The notes under the pieces: generated by a model
Databases searched by the model: none
What the model was told of the DNA's origin: nothing
Seen by the model: the letters and a program-made list of their open reading frames with translations, nothing else
Made by a program: the position numbers and the translations under genes
In this document: positions 15,099-22,099 of the stretch, one piece after another
Position numbering within the stretch: position 1 is the first letter of the stretch
Layout: every line of letters starts with the position of its first letter
Assembly: GCA_028695395.1 (NCBI GenBank)
Contig: JAQVJB010000018.1
Location: 1 to 23,836 of the forward strand
Source: Actinomycetota bacterium
GTDB taxonomy: Bacteria; Actinomycetota; Humimicrobiia; Humimicrobiales; Humimicrobiaceae
Length of the DNA: 23,836 nt
Reading direction: 5' to 3'

Positions 15099-16019
15099 GT
15101 GACCATAAGGCATTTAAGAATATTTATAGAAGTCGCGGATACTGGTAAAATGAGTGCTACAGCAGCAAAACTTTTTATTGCCCAACCTACAGTAAGCCAG
15201 GCCATTAGAGAGCTTGAAGAACATTATGGTGGACTTTTATTTGAAAGGCTTTCAAAAAAATTGTATATAACCCCAAAAGGAGAAAGGCTTCTTTCTTATG
15301 CGAGAAATCTGGTAAAGCAGTTTGATGATATGGAAGAAATGATGATACATGATAATTATGTGAAAAAAATAAGAATTGGAGCAACGAATACAGTGGGAGA
15401 CTGTATTCTTGGAGATATTACGAATGCTTTTGGAAAAAGCAATCCCGAGATAGAAATCTATTCATATGTAAACAATACGAAGGATATAGAAGATAAGTTA
15501 TTAAAATCGGAACTGGATATAGCCATTGTAGAGGGAAGAGTTAAGAGTCAGGATTTAATTTCTATTCCTGAAATTAATGATTTTTTGGTGTTAGTTTGTA
15601 GTACAAAACATCCTTTTGCACAAAAAAAAGAAATTAAAATTGAAGAAATTAAAAATGAAAGCTTTGCCATGAGGGAAGAGGGCAGTGGGACCAGAGAATT
15701 GTTTGAAAAATATATGCAAAAAAAGGGTATCCCCATAAGAATAGCCTTAGAGTCAAACAGTTCTTCTGCTATTAAAAAAGCGGTTATAGAAAATCAATAT
15801 TTAGCAGTTATTTCAATCCGGCTGGTAGAAGAAGAAATAAAAAACGGAAAAATATATGTCATTGAAAATACAGAGCCTGATTGGAACAGGTCTTTTAGTA
15901 TCGTATATCACAAGAATAAGTTTGTTAATGATGAAATGAAAGATCTTATCGAGATAGTAAAAGATTATAAGAATGTAGATATCCTAAAAGGAGTTAACAC
16001 AGGGAAATTAATAAAATAA
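15099..16019 (+). CDS. LysR-family transcriptional regulator (CysB/CysL-like)
   Basis: A 306-residue protein. The N-terminal winged helix-turn-helix is MTIRHLRIFIEVADTGKMSATAAKLFIAQPTVSQAIRELE in parts, at about residues 1-60. Its standard feature is PTVSQAIRELE, followed by LFERLSKKLYITPKGERLL. The C-terminal ligand-binding domain covers about 90-295, with REEGSGTRELFEKY in its centre, as in regulators of sulfur and carbon assimilation. The GTG start at 15099 has AGGAAGGTGG just upstream. It is transcribed away from the persulfide-reductase/siroheme operon, and the shared region holds paired palindromes. The effector is unknown; a sulfur metabolite is likely by context. Confidence 0.85.
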   Translation: MTIRHLRIFIEVADTGKMSATAAKLFIAQPTVSQAIRELEEHYGGLLFERLSKKLYITPKGERLLSYARNLVKQFDDMEEMMIHDNYVKKIRIGATNTVGDCILGDITNAFGKSNPEIEIYSYVNNTKDIEDKLLKSELDIAIVEGRVKSQDLISIPEINDFLVLVCSTKHPFAQKKEIKIEEIKNESFAMREEGSGTRELFEKYMQKKGIPIRIALESNSSSAIKKAVIENQYLAVISIRLVEEEIKNGKIYVIENTEPDWNRSFSIVYHKNKFVNDEMKDLIEIVKDYKNVDILKGVNTGKLIK

Positions 16020-16026
16020 AATTTTA

Positions 16027-16061
16027 AAACACGGGAACGGTTACATGTTTCATCCGTGTTT
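16027..16061. repeat. REP-like palindrome after the LysR gene
   Basis: AAACACGG (16027-16034) pairs with CCGTGTTT (16054-16061); the interior is a degenerate copy of the ACACGGGGACGG unit. It lies eight bases after the LysR stop. There is no T-run, so termination is uncertain. Confidence 0.5.
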
Positions 16062-16095
16062 CCACAATAAATCATTTATTGAAGGGAGTTAACTG

Positions 16096-16995
16096 ATGTA
16101 CGAAGCAGAGGAGTTAATTGCTAAGAGTATTAATAATATTGGTGGAAAAATAAAAATCGTTTCTGTAGATATACTGCCGTTAGTCCGTGAGCAGTTTGAA
16201 AAGACGGATATGAATAATGGAATGCTAAAGGATTACTTTAATTTTTCATTAGATGCCGATATCAAATCGTTAATTATTGTCGCGCTCCCATCTTCTCCGT
16301 GCTATGTCGAAATAGAATGGGATTTTGGAATTATAGAGGCGGATATTCCGCCTGTTTACATACATAGAGATCAACAGCTATCGATGATAAAGGAGACAGT
16401 AAGCAATGTTTTTGAACATTTTCATCTAAAATCATGGCCAGTTGTTTTTCCAAAGAAAATGCTTGCAGCAATGAGCAGCTTTGGTAAGTATGGGAGAAAC
16501 AATTTGTTGTATATTGAAGGGATGGGGTCATGCCATCGCCTTACTGTATTCGGAACGGACATGATTTGTACTGAGGAAATTGAGTTAGCTTCAGATTTAA
16601 GAATGGATAGATGCAGTAAATGTGGCGTATGCATAAATCAATGTCAAACTGGTGCTATCGACAAAGAAAATATACAAATAGCTGTTGATAAATGTCTAAC
16701 CTTTCATAATGAAAGGAAAAATCCGATACCGGACTGGATACAGAGTGATTGGCATAATAGCTTGATAGGATGTATTAAGTGTCAGGAAAAATGTCCTGCA
16801 AATGCAGGATTATGGAACAGGAAAAAAGTCGGGGAATTTTCATATGATGAAACACAGATGATTATAAAAGCTACGGCTTTTGAAGCGCTTGATACGGCAC
16901 TTCAAAATAAATTATCAGAGTTAAATTTAGATCGTTATTTTGATGTTTTGTCAAGAAATATATTGCTATTATTGAAAGCCAAAAATTTATTGTAA
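16096..16995 (+). CDS. QueG-like double [4Fe-4S] protein (epoxyqueuosine reductase-related)
   Basis: A 299-residue protein. Its middle section LAAMSSFGKYGRNNLLYIEGMGS resembles the QueG segment after the cobalamin-binding part. It has two [4Fe-4S] clusters: Cys173, 176, 179 and 183 (CSKCGVCINQC), then Cys200, 226, 229 and 233 (CIKCQEKC). QueG reduces epoxyqueuosine to queuosine in tRNA using cobalamin. This protein is shorter than QueG (about 370), and its N-terminal third is only weakly similar. It may therefore be a paralogue with another redox substrate. GAAGGGAG lies before ATG 16096. It is apparently monocistronic, lying between a REP-like palindrome and a 400-base non-coding region. Confidence 0.75.
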   Translation: MYEAEELIAKSINNIGGKIKIVSVDILPLVREQFEKTDMNNGMLKDYFNFSLDADIKSLIIVALPSSPCYVEIEWDFGIIEADIPPVYIHRDQQLSMIKETVSNVFEHFHLKSWPVVFPKKMLAAMSSFGKYGRNNLLYIEGMGSCHRLTVFGTDMICTEEIELASDLRMDRCSKCGVCINQCQTGAIDKENIQIAVDKCLTFHNERKNPIPDWIQSDWHNSLIGCIKCQEKCPANAGLWNRKKVGEFSYDETQMIIKATAFEALDTALQNKLSELNLDRYFDVLSRNILLLLKAKNLL

Positions 16996-17300
16996 AGTGT
17001 GATTAATAAAGCAGAATTACTTATATCGTTGGATTTATTCATGATTTGAGATATACAAAAATAAATTAGATTTGAGAAAAAATGTAGTTTTTCCATATCT
17101 CATTAATAAAGATAATTGTGCTGGCTTATACCTTTTTTTAGACGGATGATTTGAATGATTCCCAATATATCCTAATGTTTATCGTTTTTTTAGCAAGCAA
17201 TTTCCTTATCCATTGATGTAAATTGAATGAACGACTGCTGGTTGAGAAAAAATTATCTCTTAGCCAGCATTATTTTATTTTGAAAGAGTTACAATAGTTA
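16996..17300. other. Non-coding stretch with nested inverted repeats and a terminator
   Basis: No gene is visible on either strand. TGAGATAT (17046-17053) pairs with ATATCTCA (17094-17101). Within that loop GAAAAA and TTTTTC form an inner hairpin around ATGTAG. A terminator-like hairpin follows at 17236-17269. The first structure could be the end of the QueG-like transcript or a small structured RNA. Confidence 0.4.
17236..17281 (+). terminator. Putative rho-independent terminator upstream of the DUF134 promoter
   Basis: TGCTGG (17236-17241) pairs with CCAGCA (17264-17269), extended inward by TTGAGA against TCTCTTAG with wobble. TTATTTTATTTT follows. It would insulate the DUF134 promoter from read-through of the QueG-like gene. 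Confidence 0.65.
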
Positions 17301-17354
17301 TTGACATATGCCATAAACGACATATAATAAAGATAAATGGCATATGCTATAAAC
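17301..17354 (+). promoter_or_regulatory. Consensus sigma-A promoter bracketed by an inverted-repeat operator
   Basis: TTGACA (17301-17306) and TATAAT (17323-17328), 16 bases apart, are perfect consensus elements. CATATGCCAT (17305-17314) and its exact reverse complement ATGGCATATG (17337-17346) lie on either side of the -10. In addition, ATATGCCATAAAC (17306) repeats as ATATGCTATAAAC (17342), 36 bases apart. A strong promoter this heavily covered implies tight repression, probably by the DUF134 protein itself. Confidence 0.75.
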
Positions 17355-17401
17355 TGTGAGGAGGCTCTGGTTATTTTTGCTTTGAATGGGGGTGGATGAT
17401 T

Positions 17402-17779
17402 ATGGCAAGACCGATGAAATGGAGAAAAGTCTGTTGTTTACCCAAGATGAATAAATTTGGTCCTCTTGATACATCTGTGGATACAGAAAACTATGTGATC
17501 ATGACCGTTGATGAGTATGAAACAATAAGGCTTATCGATTTGGAGAGATTTACACAAGAAGAGTGTGCCAGGCAGATGAATGTGGCCCGCAGCACCGTGC
17601 AAGGCATTTATAACGAGGCCAGAAAAAAGTTAGCTGAGTCGTTGGTTAATGGAAAGGTCTTGTTGATTGAAGGTGGTGAATACAGGCTTTGTGAAGGATT
17701 GGAAAATGCCTGCGGTCGTGGTTGCCGCAGGTATAGGCGAAGCAGATGCTTTACTGATGATGAAGGTCAAGCTGACTGA
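17402..17779 (+). CDS. DUF134-family DNA-binding protein
   Basis: A 125-residue protein starting MARPMKWRKVCCLP, the usual start of this family. A central sigma-region-4-like helix-turn-helix covers about residues 50-85 (FTQEECARQMNVARSTVQGIYNEARKKL). The Cys-rich end CGRGCRRYRRSRCF may bind a metal or Fe-S cluster. ATG 17402 has GGGGGTGG about six bases upstream; ATG 17396 is too close to it. DUF134 genes are commonly found next to Mrp-type ATPases and NifX/NifB-like cofactor proteins, as here. It is probably the local regulator, sensing metal or cluster status. That role is inference from context and from the operator at its promoter. Confidence 0.85.
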   Translation: MARPMKWRKVCCLPKMNKFGPLDTSVDTENYVIMTVDEYETIRLIDLERFTQEECARQMNVARSTVQGIYNEARKKLAESLVNGKVLLIEGGEYRLCEGLENACGRGCRRYRRSRCFTDDEGQAD

Positions 17780-17933
17780 TTATATAATAGGCGGATTTCA
17801 TCTTTAAGCCCCTCGTCGGGAAGCAATGGGAACTCTCAGATGTAAGATAAAATAAGCAAGTACTTGATGGTTACAAATGCAAAGTTTTATACCTGTTATT
17901 ATACATGTATAGAACCATATATCAGACTTAAAG

Positions 17934-17966
17934 CTGCCATGGGTGATTTTATTGCTTATCTGGCAG
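17934..17966 (+). promoter_or_regulatory. Leader hairpin upstream of the Mrp gene
   Basis: CTGCCA (17934-17939) pairs with TGGCAG (17961-17966), 22 bases before AAAGGAG of the Mrp gene and without a T-run. It could be an mRNA stabilising or regulatory stem in the 220-base gap. The evidence is only the inverted repeat. Confidence 0.25.
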
Positions 17967-18000
17967 TAAAATAACAATCTAGAGTAAAGGAGCTAAGATT

Positions 18001-18840
18001 ATGAGTGAAAATTGCAACCAAAGCTGTGGCAGTTGCTCGGAAAACTGTGCAGAAAGAAAGGAAAAGAAAAATCATTTCTTCGAGAAACCACATGAAATGA
18101 GCAGTATTAAGAAGGTTATTGGTGTTGTTAGCGGCAAAGGAGGAGTTGGCAAGTCGCTGGTTACTTCCATGCTTGCAGTTACTATGAATAAAAAGGGTTA
18201 TCATACCGCTATTCTGGATGCAGACGTAACAGGACCTTCTATGCCAAAGGCATTTGGTATTAAAGAAAAAGCTACAGGAAGTGAACTTGGCTTATTCCCG
18301 GTAAAAAGTAAGACGGGTATAGATATCATGTCTGTAAATTTGCTTTTAGAAAATGATACGGATCCAGTTGTGTGGAGAGGGCCCATGATTGGCAATATGG
18401 TAAAGCAGTTCTGGACAGATGTTATCTGGAGTGATGTGGATTTTATGTTTATTGATATGCCACCGGGTACCGGCGATGTTCCTCTTACGGTATTTCAATC
18501 TATTGCTGTTGATGGGATTATTGTTGTAACCTCGCCTCAGGAACTTGTATCCATGATTGTGCTAAAAGCTGTTAAGATGGCTGAAAAGATGAATATCCCT
18601 ATCATTGGCTTAGTAGAAAACATGTCCTATTTTAAATGCTCAGATTGCGGTAAGCAGCACAAGATTTTTGGGGACAGCCACATAGACGAAATAGCTGAAA
18701 AACATCATCTTAAGGTTCTTGCTAAATTACCTGTTGACCCGGAAATTACAGCTGCATGTGACAAGGGTATGATAGAGGACTTAGATGTCAACTGGTTTGA
18801 TGACGTTGCAAAAATATTAGAAAAGATGGAGGAAAACTAA
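18001..18840 (+). CDS. Mrp/NBP35-type Fe-S cluster carrier ATPase
   Basis: A 279-residue P-loop ATPase of the Mrp/Nbp35/ApbC class, which binds and delivers [4Fe-4S] clusters. It has an N-terminal Cys cluster (Cys5, 9, 12, 16; CNQSCGSCSENC) like NBP35 proteins, and the deviant Walker A GKGGVGKS (45-52). Further motifs are DADVTGPSMPKAFG, the Walker B/switch segment IDMPPGTGDVPLTV, and the bridging CSDC (Cys213, Cys216) that holds a cluster at the dimer interface. AAAGGAG lies before ATG 18001. It follows the DUF134 gene after 220 bases and is separated by one base from the NifX-like gene, so the latter two are coupled. Likely role: assembly or transfer of an Fe-S or metal cofactor. Confidence 0.93.
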   Translation: MSENCNQSCGSCSENCAERKEKKNHFFEKPHEMSSIKKVIGVVSGKGGVGKSLVTSMLAVTMNKKGYHTAILDADVTGPSMPKAFGIKEKATGSELGLFPVKSKTGIDIMSVNLLLENDTDPVVWRGPMIGNMVKQFWTDVIWSDVDFMFIDMPPGTGDVPLTVFQSIAVDGIIVVTSPQELVSMIVLKAVKMAEKMNIPIIGLVENMSYFKCSDCGKQHKIFGDSHIDEIAEKHHLKVLAKLPVDPEITAACDKGMIEDLDVNWFDDVAKILEKMEEN

Positions 18841-18841
18841 A

Positions 18842-19201
18842 ATGATGAAAATTGCTGTAGCAAGTAACAAGGGAATGGTGACCGGACACTTTGGACATTG
18901 CGAAGGTTTTATGATTTTTGACGCCGAAAACAATAAAATTCTCAAAAGCGAAACCATTGTTAACCCCGGGCATAAACCTGGATTCTTGCCTAATTTTCTT
19001 GCTGACCGTGGTGTAAACGTCATCATCAGTGGTAGCATGGGACAAGGAGCGGTTAAGATTTTTAATGAAAGGAAGGTCGAGGTGATAGTTGGAGCAAGAG
19101 GTGATGCCAAGGCAGCAGCAGAAGAATATCTGCAAGGCACACTTCAATCTACAGGTTCTGTTTGTCATGAACATCAGCATCACGGTGGATGCGGGAAATA
19201 A
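18842..19201 (+). CDS. NifX/NifB-C-type dinitrogenase iron-molybdenum cofactor family protein
   Basis: A 119-residue protein of the small alpha/beta family that binds FeMo-cofactor precursors or related metal clusters (MTH1175-like). It begins MKIAVASNKGMVTGHFGHCEGFMIFD, where the His-Cys region is conserved, followed by a GVNVIISGSMGQGAVKIF core. It ends with a metal-binding tail, CHEHQHHGGCGK. GGAGG (18828-18832) inside the end of the Mrp gene is nine bases from ATG 18842. No nitrogenase genes are present, so it more likely serves a general metal-cluster role with Mrp. A strong terminator follows 53 bases later. Confidence 0.9.
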   Translation: MMKIAVASNKGMVTGHFGHCEGFMIFDAENNKILKSETIVNPGHKPGFLPNFLADRGVNVIISGSMGQGAVKIFNERKVEVIVGARGDAKAAAEEYLQGTLQSTGSVCHEHQHHGGCGK

Positions 19202-19253
19202 AGCCGTATTTTGAAAGATTATTTTCTATGACTGATTATTGCACTGTACAAAC

Positions 19254-19298
19254 AAAAAGATACCGTTTCAGTAGGAAAACTGACAGCGGTATCTTTTT
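19254..19298 (+). terminator. Strong rho-independent terminator after the Mrp/NifX genes
   Basis: AAAAAGATACCG (19254-19265) pairs perfectly over 12 bp with CGGTATCTTTTT (19287-19298), with an additional inner CAGT/ACTG pairing. Runs of A and T at both ends would also terminate minus-strand transcription. Confidence 0.88.
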
Positions 19299-20085
19299 AT
19301 TTAATCAAATATTTACTTATATACTCAGCTGCTTTTTTGGAGGTCTATAAAGATAGTAAAGGTCGTTATGGTGCTCCCAAAATACATAAAGTGCTTCGTG
19401 AAGAAAGAGGACATGCCATAAGCCTTAAGAGAGTCCAAAGGATTATGAAAAAACTAAATATAAAATCCATAATTATCAAAAAATTCAGACCTCACTCTTC
19501 CAAAAGCAAAATAGAGGCTAAAGAAAACGTTTTGAAAAGAGATTTTTCAACAACTACAATAAATGAAAAATGGGTTACTGATATAACTTATATTTATACA
19601 CTTAAAGACGGATGGTGCTATCTTGCTTCAGTTTTGGATCTTCATACAAAGAAAATTATTGGCTATGCTTTTTCAAAGACTATGGATACAGAACTAGCTA
19701 TAAAGGCTGTAGAAAATGCCTACATAACTCAAAAACCAAAGAATACTGTTATAGTCCACAGTGATTTGGGCTCCCAATATACAAGCTCTAAATTTGATGA
19801 TTATCTTAATGAACATAATATAGTTCATTCCTTTAGCGGCAAGGGATGTCCCTATGACAATGCTTGTATAGAATCCTTTCATGCTACACTAAAAAAGGAA
19901 GAAGTAAACTTAGCTACATACTATGACTTTGATGCTGCAAGGCTAGCTATATTTGAATATATAGAATCCTGGTACAACAGAAAAAGGCTTCATAGCAGTA
20001 TCGGTTATATGACTCCTCAACAGCTTGAAGATGCTTTAAGAAAAACTGCATAAAAATTTGAGTTTTTGTGTCTACTATATTGACA
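19299..20085 (+). mobile_element. 5'-truncated IS3-family element (3' half)
   Basis: The right end is seen as TGTCTACTATATTGACA (20069-20085), finishing in CA as IS3-family ends do. The left terminal repeat, the OrfA gene and the N-terminal part of OrfB are absent. The left breakpoint is somewhere between the terminator (19298) and about 19337. The element is therefore immobile on its own. Confidence 0.75.
19337..20053 (+). pseudogene. IS3-family transposase OrfB, N-terminally truncated
   Basis: The remaining 238 residues contain the end of the HTH region (GRYGAPKIHKVLREERGH) and a complete rve integrase core. The catalytic triad is Asp82 (VTDITY), Asp143 (HSDLGSQY) and Glu179 (CIESFHATLKKEE); the last two are 35 residues apart, the D(35)E spacing of IS3. 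It ends NRKRLHSSIGYMTPQQLE. About 60 residues of the usual N-terminus are missing: upstream codons read LIYSAAFL and do not resemble the family. TTG 19337 is only the first possible start and has no true ribosome binding site. The truncation removes the frameshifted OrfA fusion, so it is not expected to transpose. Confidence 0.82.
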
Positions 20086-20089
20086 TAAA

Positions 20090-20327
20090 TCCATGATGAC
20101 ATAACCACGATTCCGCATCTCAAGAGTAATCCGTCGATAGCCATATCGACCTTGATGCTCATGGTAAATCGCCGTGATCTCATCTTTTTCGATACGGTAC
20201 TTGTCAGGCCGCTGAGCACGCTTCAAATAATAGTAATATGTACTTCTGGCAACACCAGCTAATTTAAGTAATGCTTCAAGCGGATATTTCTGCCTTAATT
20301 CAGAAATGACAGCTACTTTTTCTTCTG
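20090..20327 (-). pseudogene. IS3-family OrfB fragment, C-terminally truncated
   Basis: In the -1 frame relative to OrfA, the minus strand reads EEKVAVISELRQKYPLEALL, then KLAGVARSTYYYYLKRAQ and, further on, HEHQGRYGYRRITLEMRNRG. This is the HTH_21 N-terminal region of IS150-type OrfB. After GYVI the frame runs into the other IS element and stops later by chance. The run GAAAAAG just before the OrfA stop would allow the -1 ribosomal frameshift that makes OrfAB in this family. The catalytic DDE core is missing. Confidence 0.8.
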
Positions 20328-20834
20328 TTCTGACTTTTCCCGCTCTTGAATTAAGGCATTCAATTTTTTTAGATATTCATTCTCCATGCGAAGACGCTGA
20401 ACTTCAGCAAGAAGATCCTCATTTTCTTTGATATCTTTCTTATCTTTCCTTGGCTTTTTTGTGCTCATTTTCCGTGACCGACCTCGCCGTTCTTCGTAAA
20501 GTGCTTCTTTTCCCTCTTCATAATAAGTACGTTCCCATTTTGATACTGTTGTTGGACTTTGAACTCCAAAAAGTGCTGCAGTTGATCTTATAGACAAAGA
20601 GTTCTGATGCATATATTCTACAACATGAATTTTGAACTCTCCACTAAAAGTTCTGCGGGCATTAATAAGCTGGTCTATTCCACCGTTTTTGTAGAGAGCA
20701 ACCCAGTTTTTAATTATTGACGGGTTAATTCCATATTTAGCAGCTAAAGCACGATAGCCACCTGTATGACCGTCTAAATACTCACTTACAATTGCCAACT
20801 TAAACTCATCAGAATATTTCTTTTTCCCTGACAT
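20313..20834 (-). CDS. IS3-family OrfA (IS150-like) DNA-binding protein
   Basis: A complete 173-residue OrfA with two helix-turn-helix units. The first covers about residues 8-50 (YSDEFKLAIVSEYLDGHTGG, then LAAKYGINPSIIKNWV). The second covers 65-110 (GEFKIHVVEYMHQNSLSIRS, then FGVQSPTTVSKWERTYYEEG). A coiled coil with heptad Leu/Ile follows at about 138-165. OrfA recognises the IS ends and, fused to OrfB by frameshifting, forms the transposase. With OrfB cut off, OrfA alone can only act as a binding protein or inhibitor. Confidence 0.88.
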   Translation of the reverse strand: MSGKKKYSDEFKLAIVSEYLDGHTGGYRALAAKYGINPSIIKNWVALYKNGGIDQLINARRTFSGEFKIHVVEYMHQNSLSIRSTAALFGVQSPTTVSKWERTYYEEGKEALYEERRGRSRKMSTKKPRKDKKDIKENEDLLAEVQRLRMENEYLKKLNALIQEREKSEQKKK

Positions 20835-20839
20835 TCGAA

Positions 20840-20877
20840 AACCCCTTTCATTAGTATTTTGTCTAACGAAAGGGGTT
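20840..20877. promoter_or_regulatory. Hairpin at the IS150-like left end, before OrfA
   Basis: AACCCCTTTC (20840-20849) pairs perfectly over 10 bp with GAAAGGGGTT (20868-20877), with inner TTAG/CTAA. It lies between the IS tip and the OrfA start. Hairpins in this place in IS elements can block translation of transposase from read-in transcripts. Confidence 0.6.
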
Positions 20878-21002
20878 CACTTCAAATAAACGGTGGTTTT
20901 TTGTTAATATATACTGCAACAAAAAATGAACTGAATGCTTTCCTGCAGGCAAGTTTTTTACTAGTCTGACCCGCATCTTCATTTAAATGTTAAAATTTCT
21001 CA

Positions 21003-21054
21003 TTGATAAAAAAAGCTGATACGATTTATGTACTAAACAGTTTAGATACTAAAC
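21003..21054 (+). promoter_or_regulatory. MarR promoter with palindromic operator
   Basis: TTGATA (21003-21008) and TTATGT (21026-21031), 17 bases apart, form a moderate promoter. The perfect palindrome CTAAACAGTTTAG (21033-21045) sits at the expected transcription start. A further half-site CTAAAC (21049-21054) follows, preceded like the first by TA. This predicts autorepression by the MarR protein encoded 19 bases downstream. Confidence 0.65.
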
Positions 21055-21072
21055 AAATTGTGGAGGTAAATA

Positions 21073-21537
21073 ATGAGTGAGTATTATATTGAGATTGCGC
21101 AGACTATGGATCGTATTATCCATAAATATATCAGAAATGAAGATATATTAAGAAGTTATGGTACAGAGTCTCTTCTGACACGAAAAGAAATCCATACAAT
21201 TGAGTATATAGGAGAAAATCCTGGAATTAACCTTAAGTCTCTCTCTGAAATGCAGGGTGTTACTAAAGGTGCTGCATCGCAAATGGTCAGCAAGTTGGTT
21301 GAAAAAGGATATATCCAACGAAAGGAATCACTATCATCCGGCGCTGAGATTTCCTTATATCTAACTAAAAAAGGAGAGACTGCTTTTAGAGGACACTTGG
21401 AATATCATAAGCGGGTAGGAAAAGTCTGGAGAAAGTTGCTTGATAATATGAGCGAAGACGCCATCAATGAAATGAAAGACTTTCTGTATTCTTTCGAAAT
21501 AGAGCTTGATAAAGAATATGAAAATGAAGGAGAATGA
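21073..21537 (+). CDS. MarR-family transcriptional regulator
   Basis: A 154-residue winged-helix dimeric regulator. The core is LTRKEIHTIEYIGENPGINL, then KSLSEMQGVTKGAASQMVSK, then LVEKGYIQRKESLSSGAEIS, with the recognition helix at TKGAASQMVSKL. The beta wing follows, ending YLTKKGETAF. It usually represses its own operon and releases DNA on binding a small molecule or on oxidation. GTGGAGG lies upstream of ATG 21073. It ends two bases before the preferred flavodoxin start, so the two genes form one operon. The function may be control of a redox response. Confidence 0.9.
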   Translation: MSEYYIEIAQTMDRIIHKYIRNEDILRSYGTESLLTRKEIHTIEYIGENPGINLKSLSEMQGVTKGAASQMVSKLVEKGYIQRKESLSSGAEISLYLTKKGETAFRGHLEYHKRVGKVWRKLLDNMSEDAINEMKDFLYSFEIELDKEYENEGE

Positions 21538-21539
21538 AA

Positions 21540-21986
21540 ATGAAAACAGCAATATTATATGAATCCTGGCACCACGGAAATACAAAAAAACTTTGTGATG
21601 CGATTAAAAAAGAATATGATGTCGTACTTCTTAATGTAAAGGAAGATGATATTAAACTGGAAGAATATGATCTTATTGGAATTGCGTCTGGTATTGCTTA
21701 TAGCAAATTTTATAAAGAAATCGAACAAGTAAGCAAAGAGAAAATGACAGAAGGTAAAAATGTATTTCTTATGTACACCTGCGGAAAGCCAGGGCAGGAT
21801 TTTGCAAAAAGCATAAAGAACATTCTTTCTTTGAAAAAATGTAATGTTCTTGGCACTTACTGTTGTAAGGGTTATGACACATATGGACCACTTAAGCTTA
21901 TTGGAGGAATTAATAAGGAGAATCCTACTGAAGATGAGATTCAGGGAGCAGTAAGATTCTACAGTGAAATAATCAGCAAATTGTAA
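21540..21986 (+). CDS. Flavodoxin-family protein
   Basis: A 148-residue FMN-binding protein. It starts MKTAILYESWHHGNTKKLCD, where the first strand and loop hold the FMN phosphate-binding motif. DLIGIASGIAYSKFYKEI follows, where flavodoxins have the first flavin loop, then LMYTCGKPG. It would carry electrons to a reductase partner, with the MarR protein controlling its level. AAGGAG (21527-21532) is seven bases from ATG 21540; ATG 21534, which would overlap the MarR stop, is only one base from it. Cysteines at CGKPG and YCCKG are notable for a flavodoxin but not diagnostic. Confidence 0.85.
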   Translation: MKTAILYESWHHGNTKKLCDAIKKEYDVVLLNVKEDDIKLEEYDLIGIASGIAYSKFYKEIEQVSKEKMTEGKNVFLMYTCGKPGQDFAKSIKNILSLKKCNVLGTYCCKGYDTYGPLKLIGGINKENPTEDEIQGAVRFYSEIISKL

Positions 21987-22099
21987 ATAAATAATATGAT
22001 AGAATCTTATATCTTCTATTTGAATTTGTTAATAAAAAAGTGAAAAAAGACTGTATTGAAGTTGGAAGGAATTTTGGACGGTGAAAAGGAGTTTAGTGC

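Larger units (their letters stand above)
20090..20884 (-). mobile_element. 3'-truncated IS3-family element (IS150-like 5' half)
   Basis: On the minus strand it starts at about 20884 with TGAAGTGAACCCCTTTCG, a typical IS150-group end, followed by OrfA and the first part of OrfB. It is cut off at about 20090, where the tail of the oppositely oriented IS element begins. The remaining OrfB and the right end are not in the window. Confidence 0.75.

Noticed and set aside
17780..18000. Riboswitch or second promoter between DUF134 and Mrp genes
   Set aside because: Only a short inverted repeat and weak promoter-like words are seen; nothing matches a known motif.
18788..19183. Minus-strand frames opposite the Mrp end and the NifX-like gene
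   Set aside because: They are antisense to well-supported genes and show no domain features.
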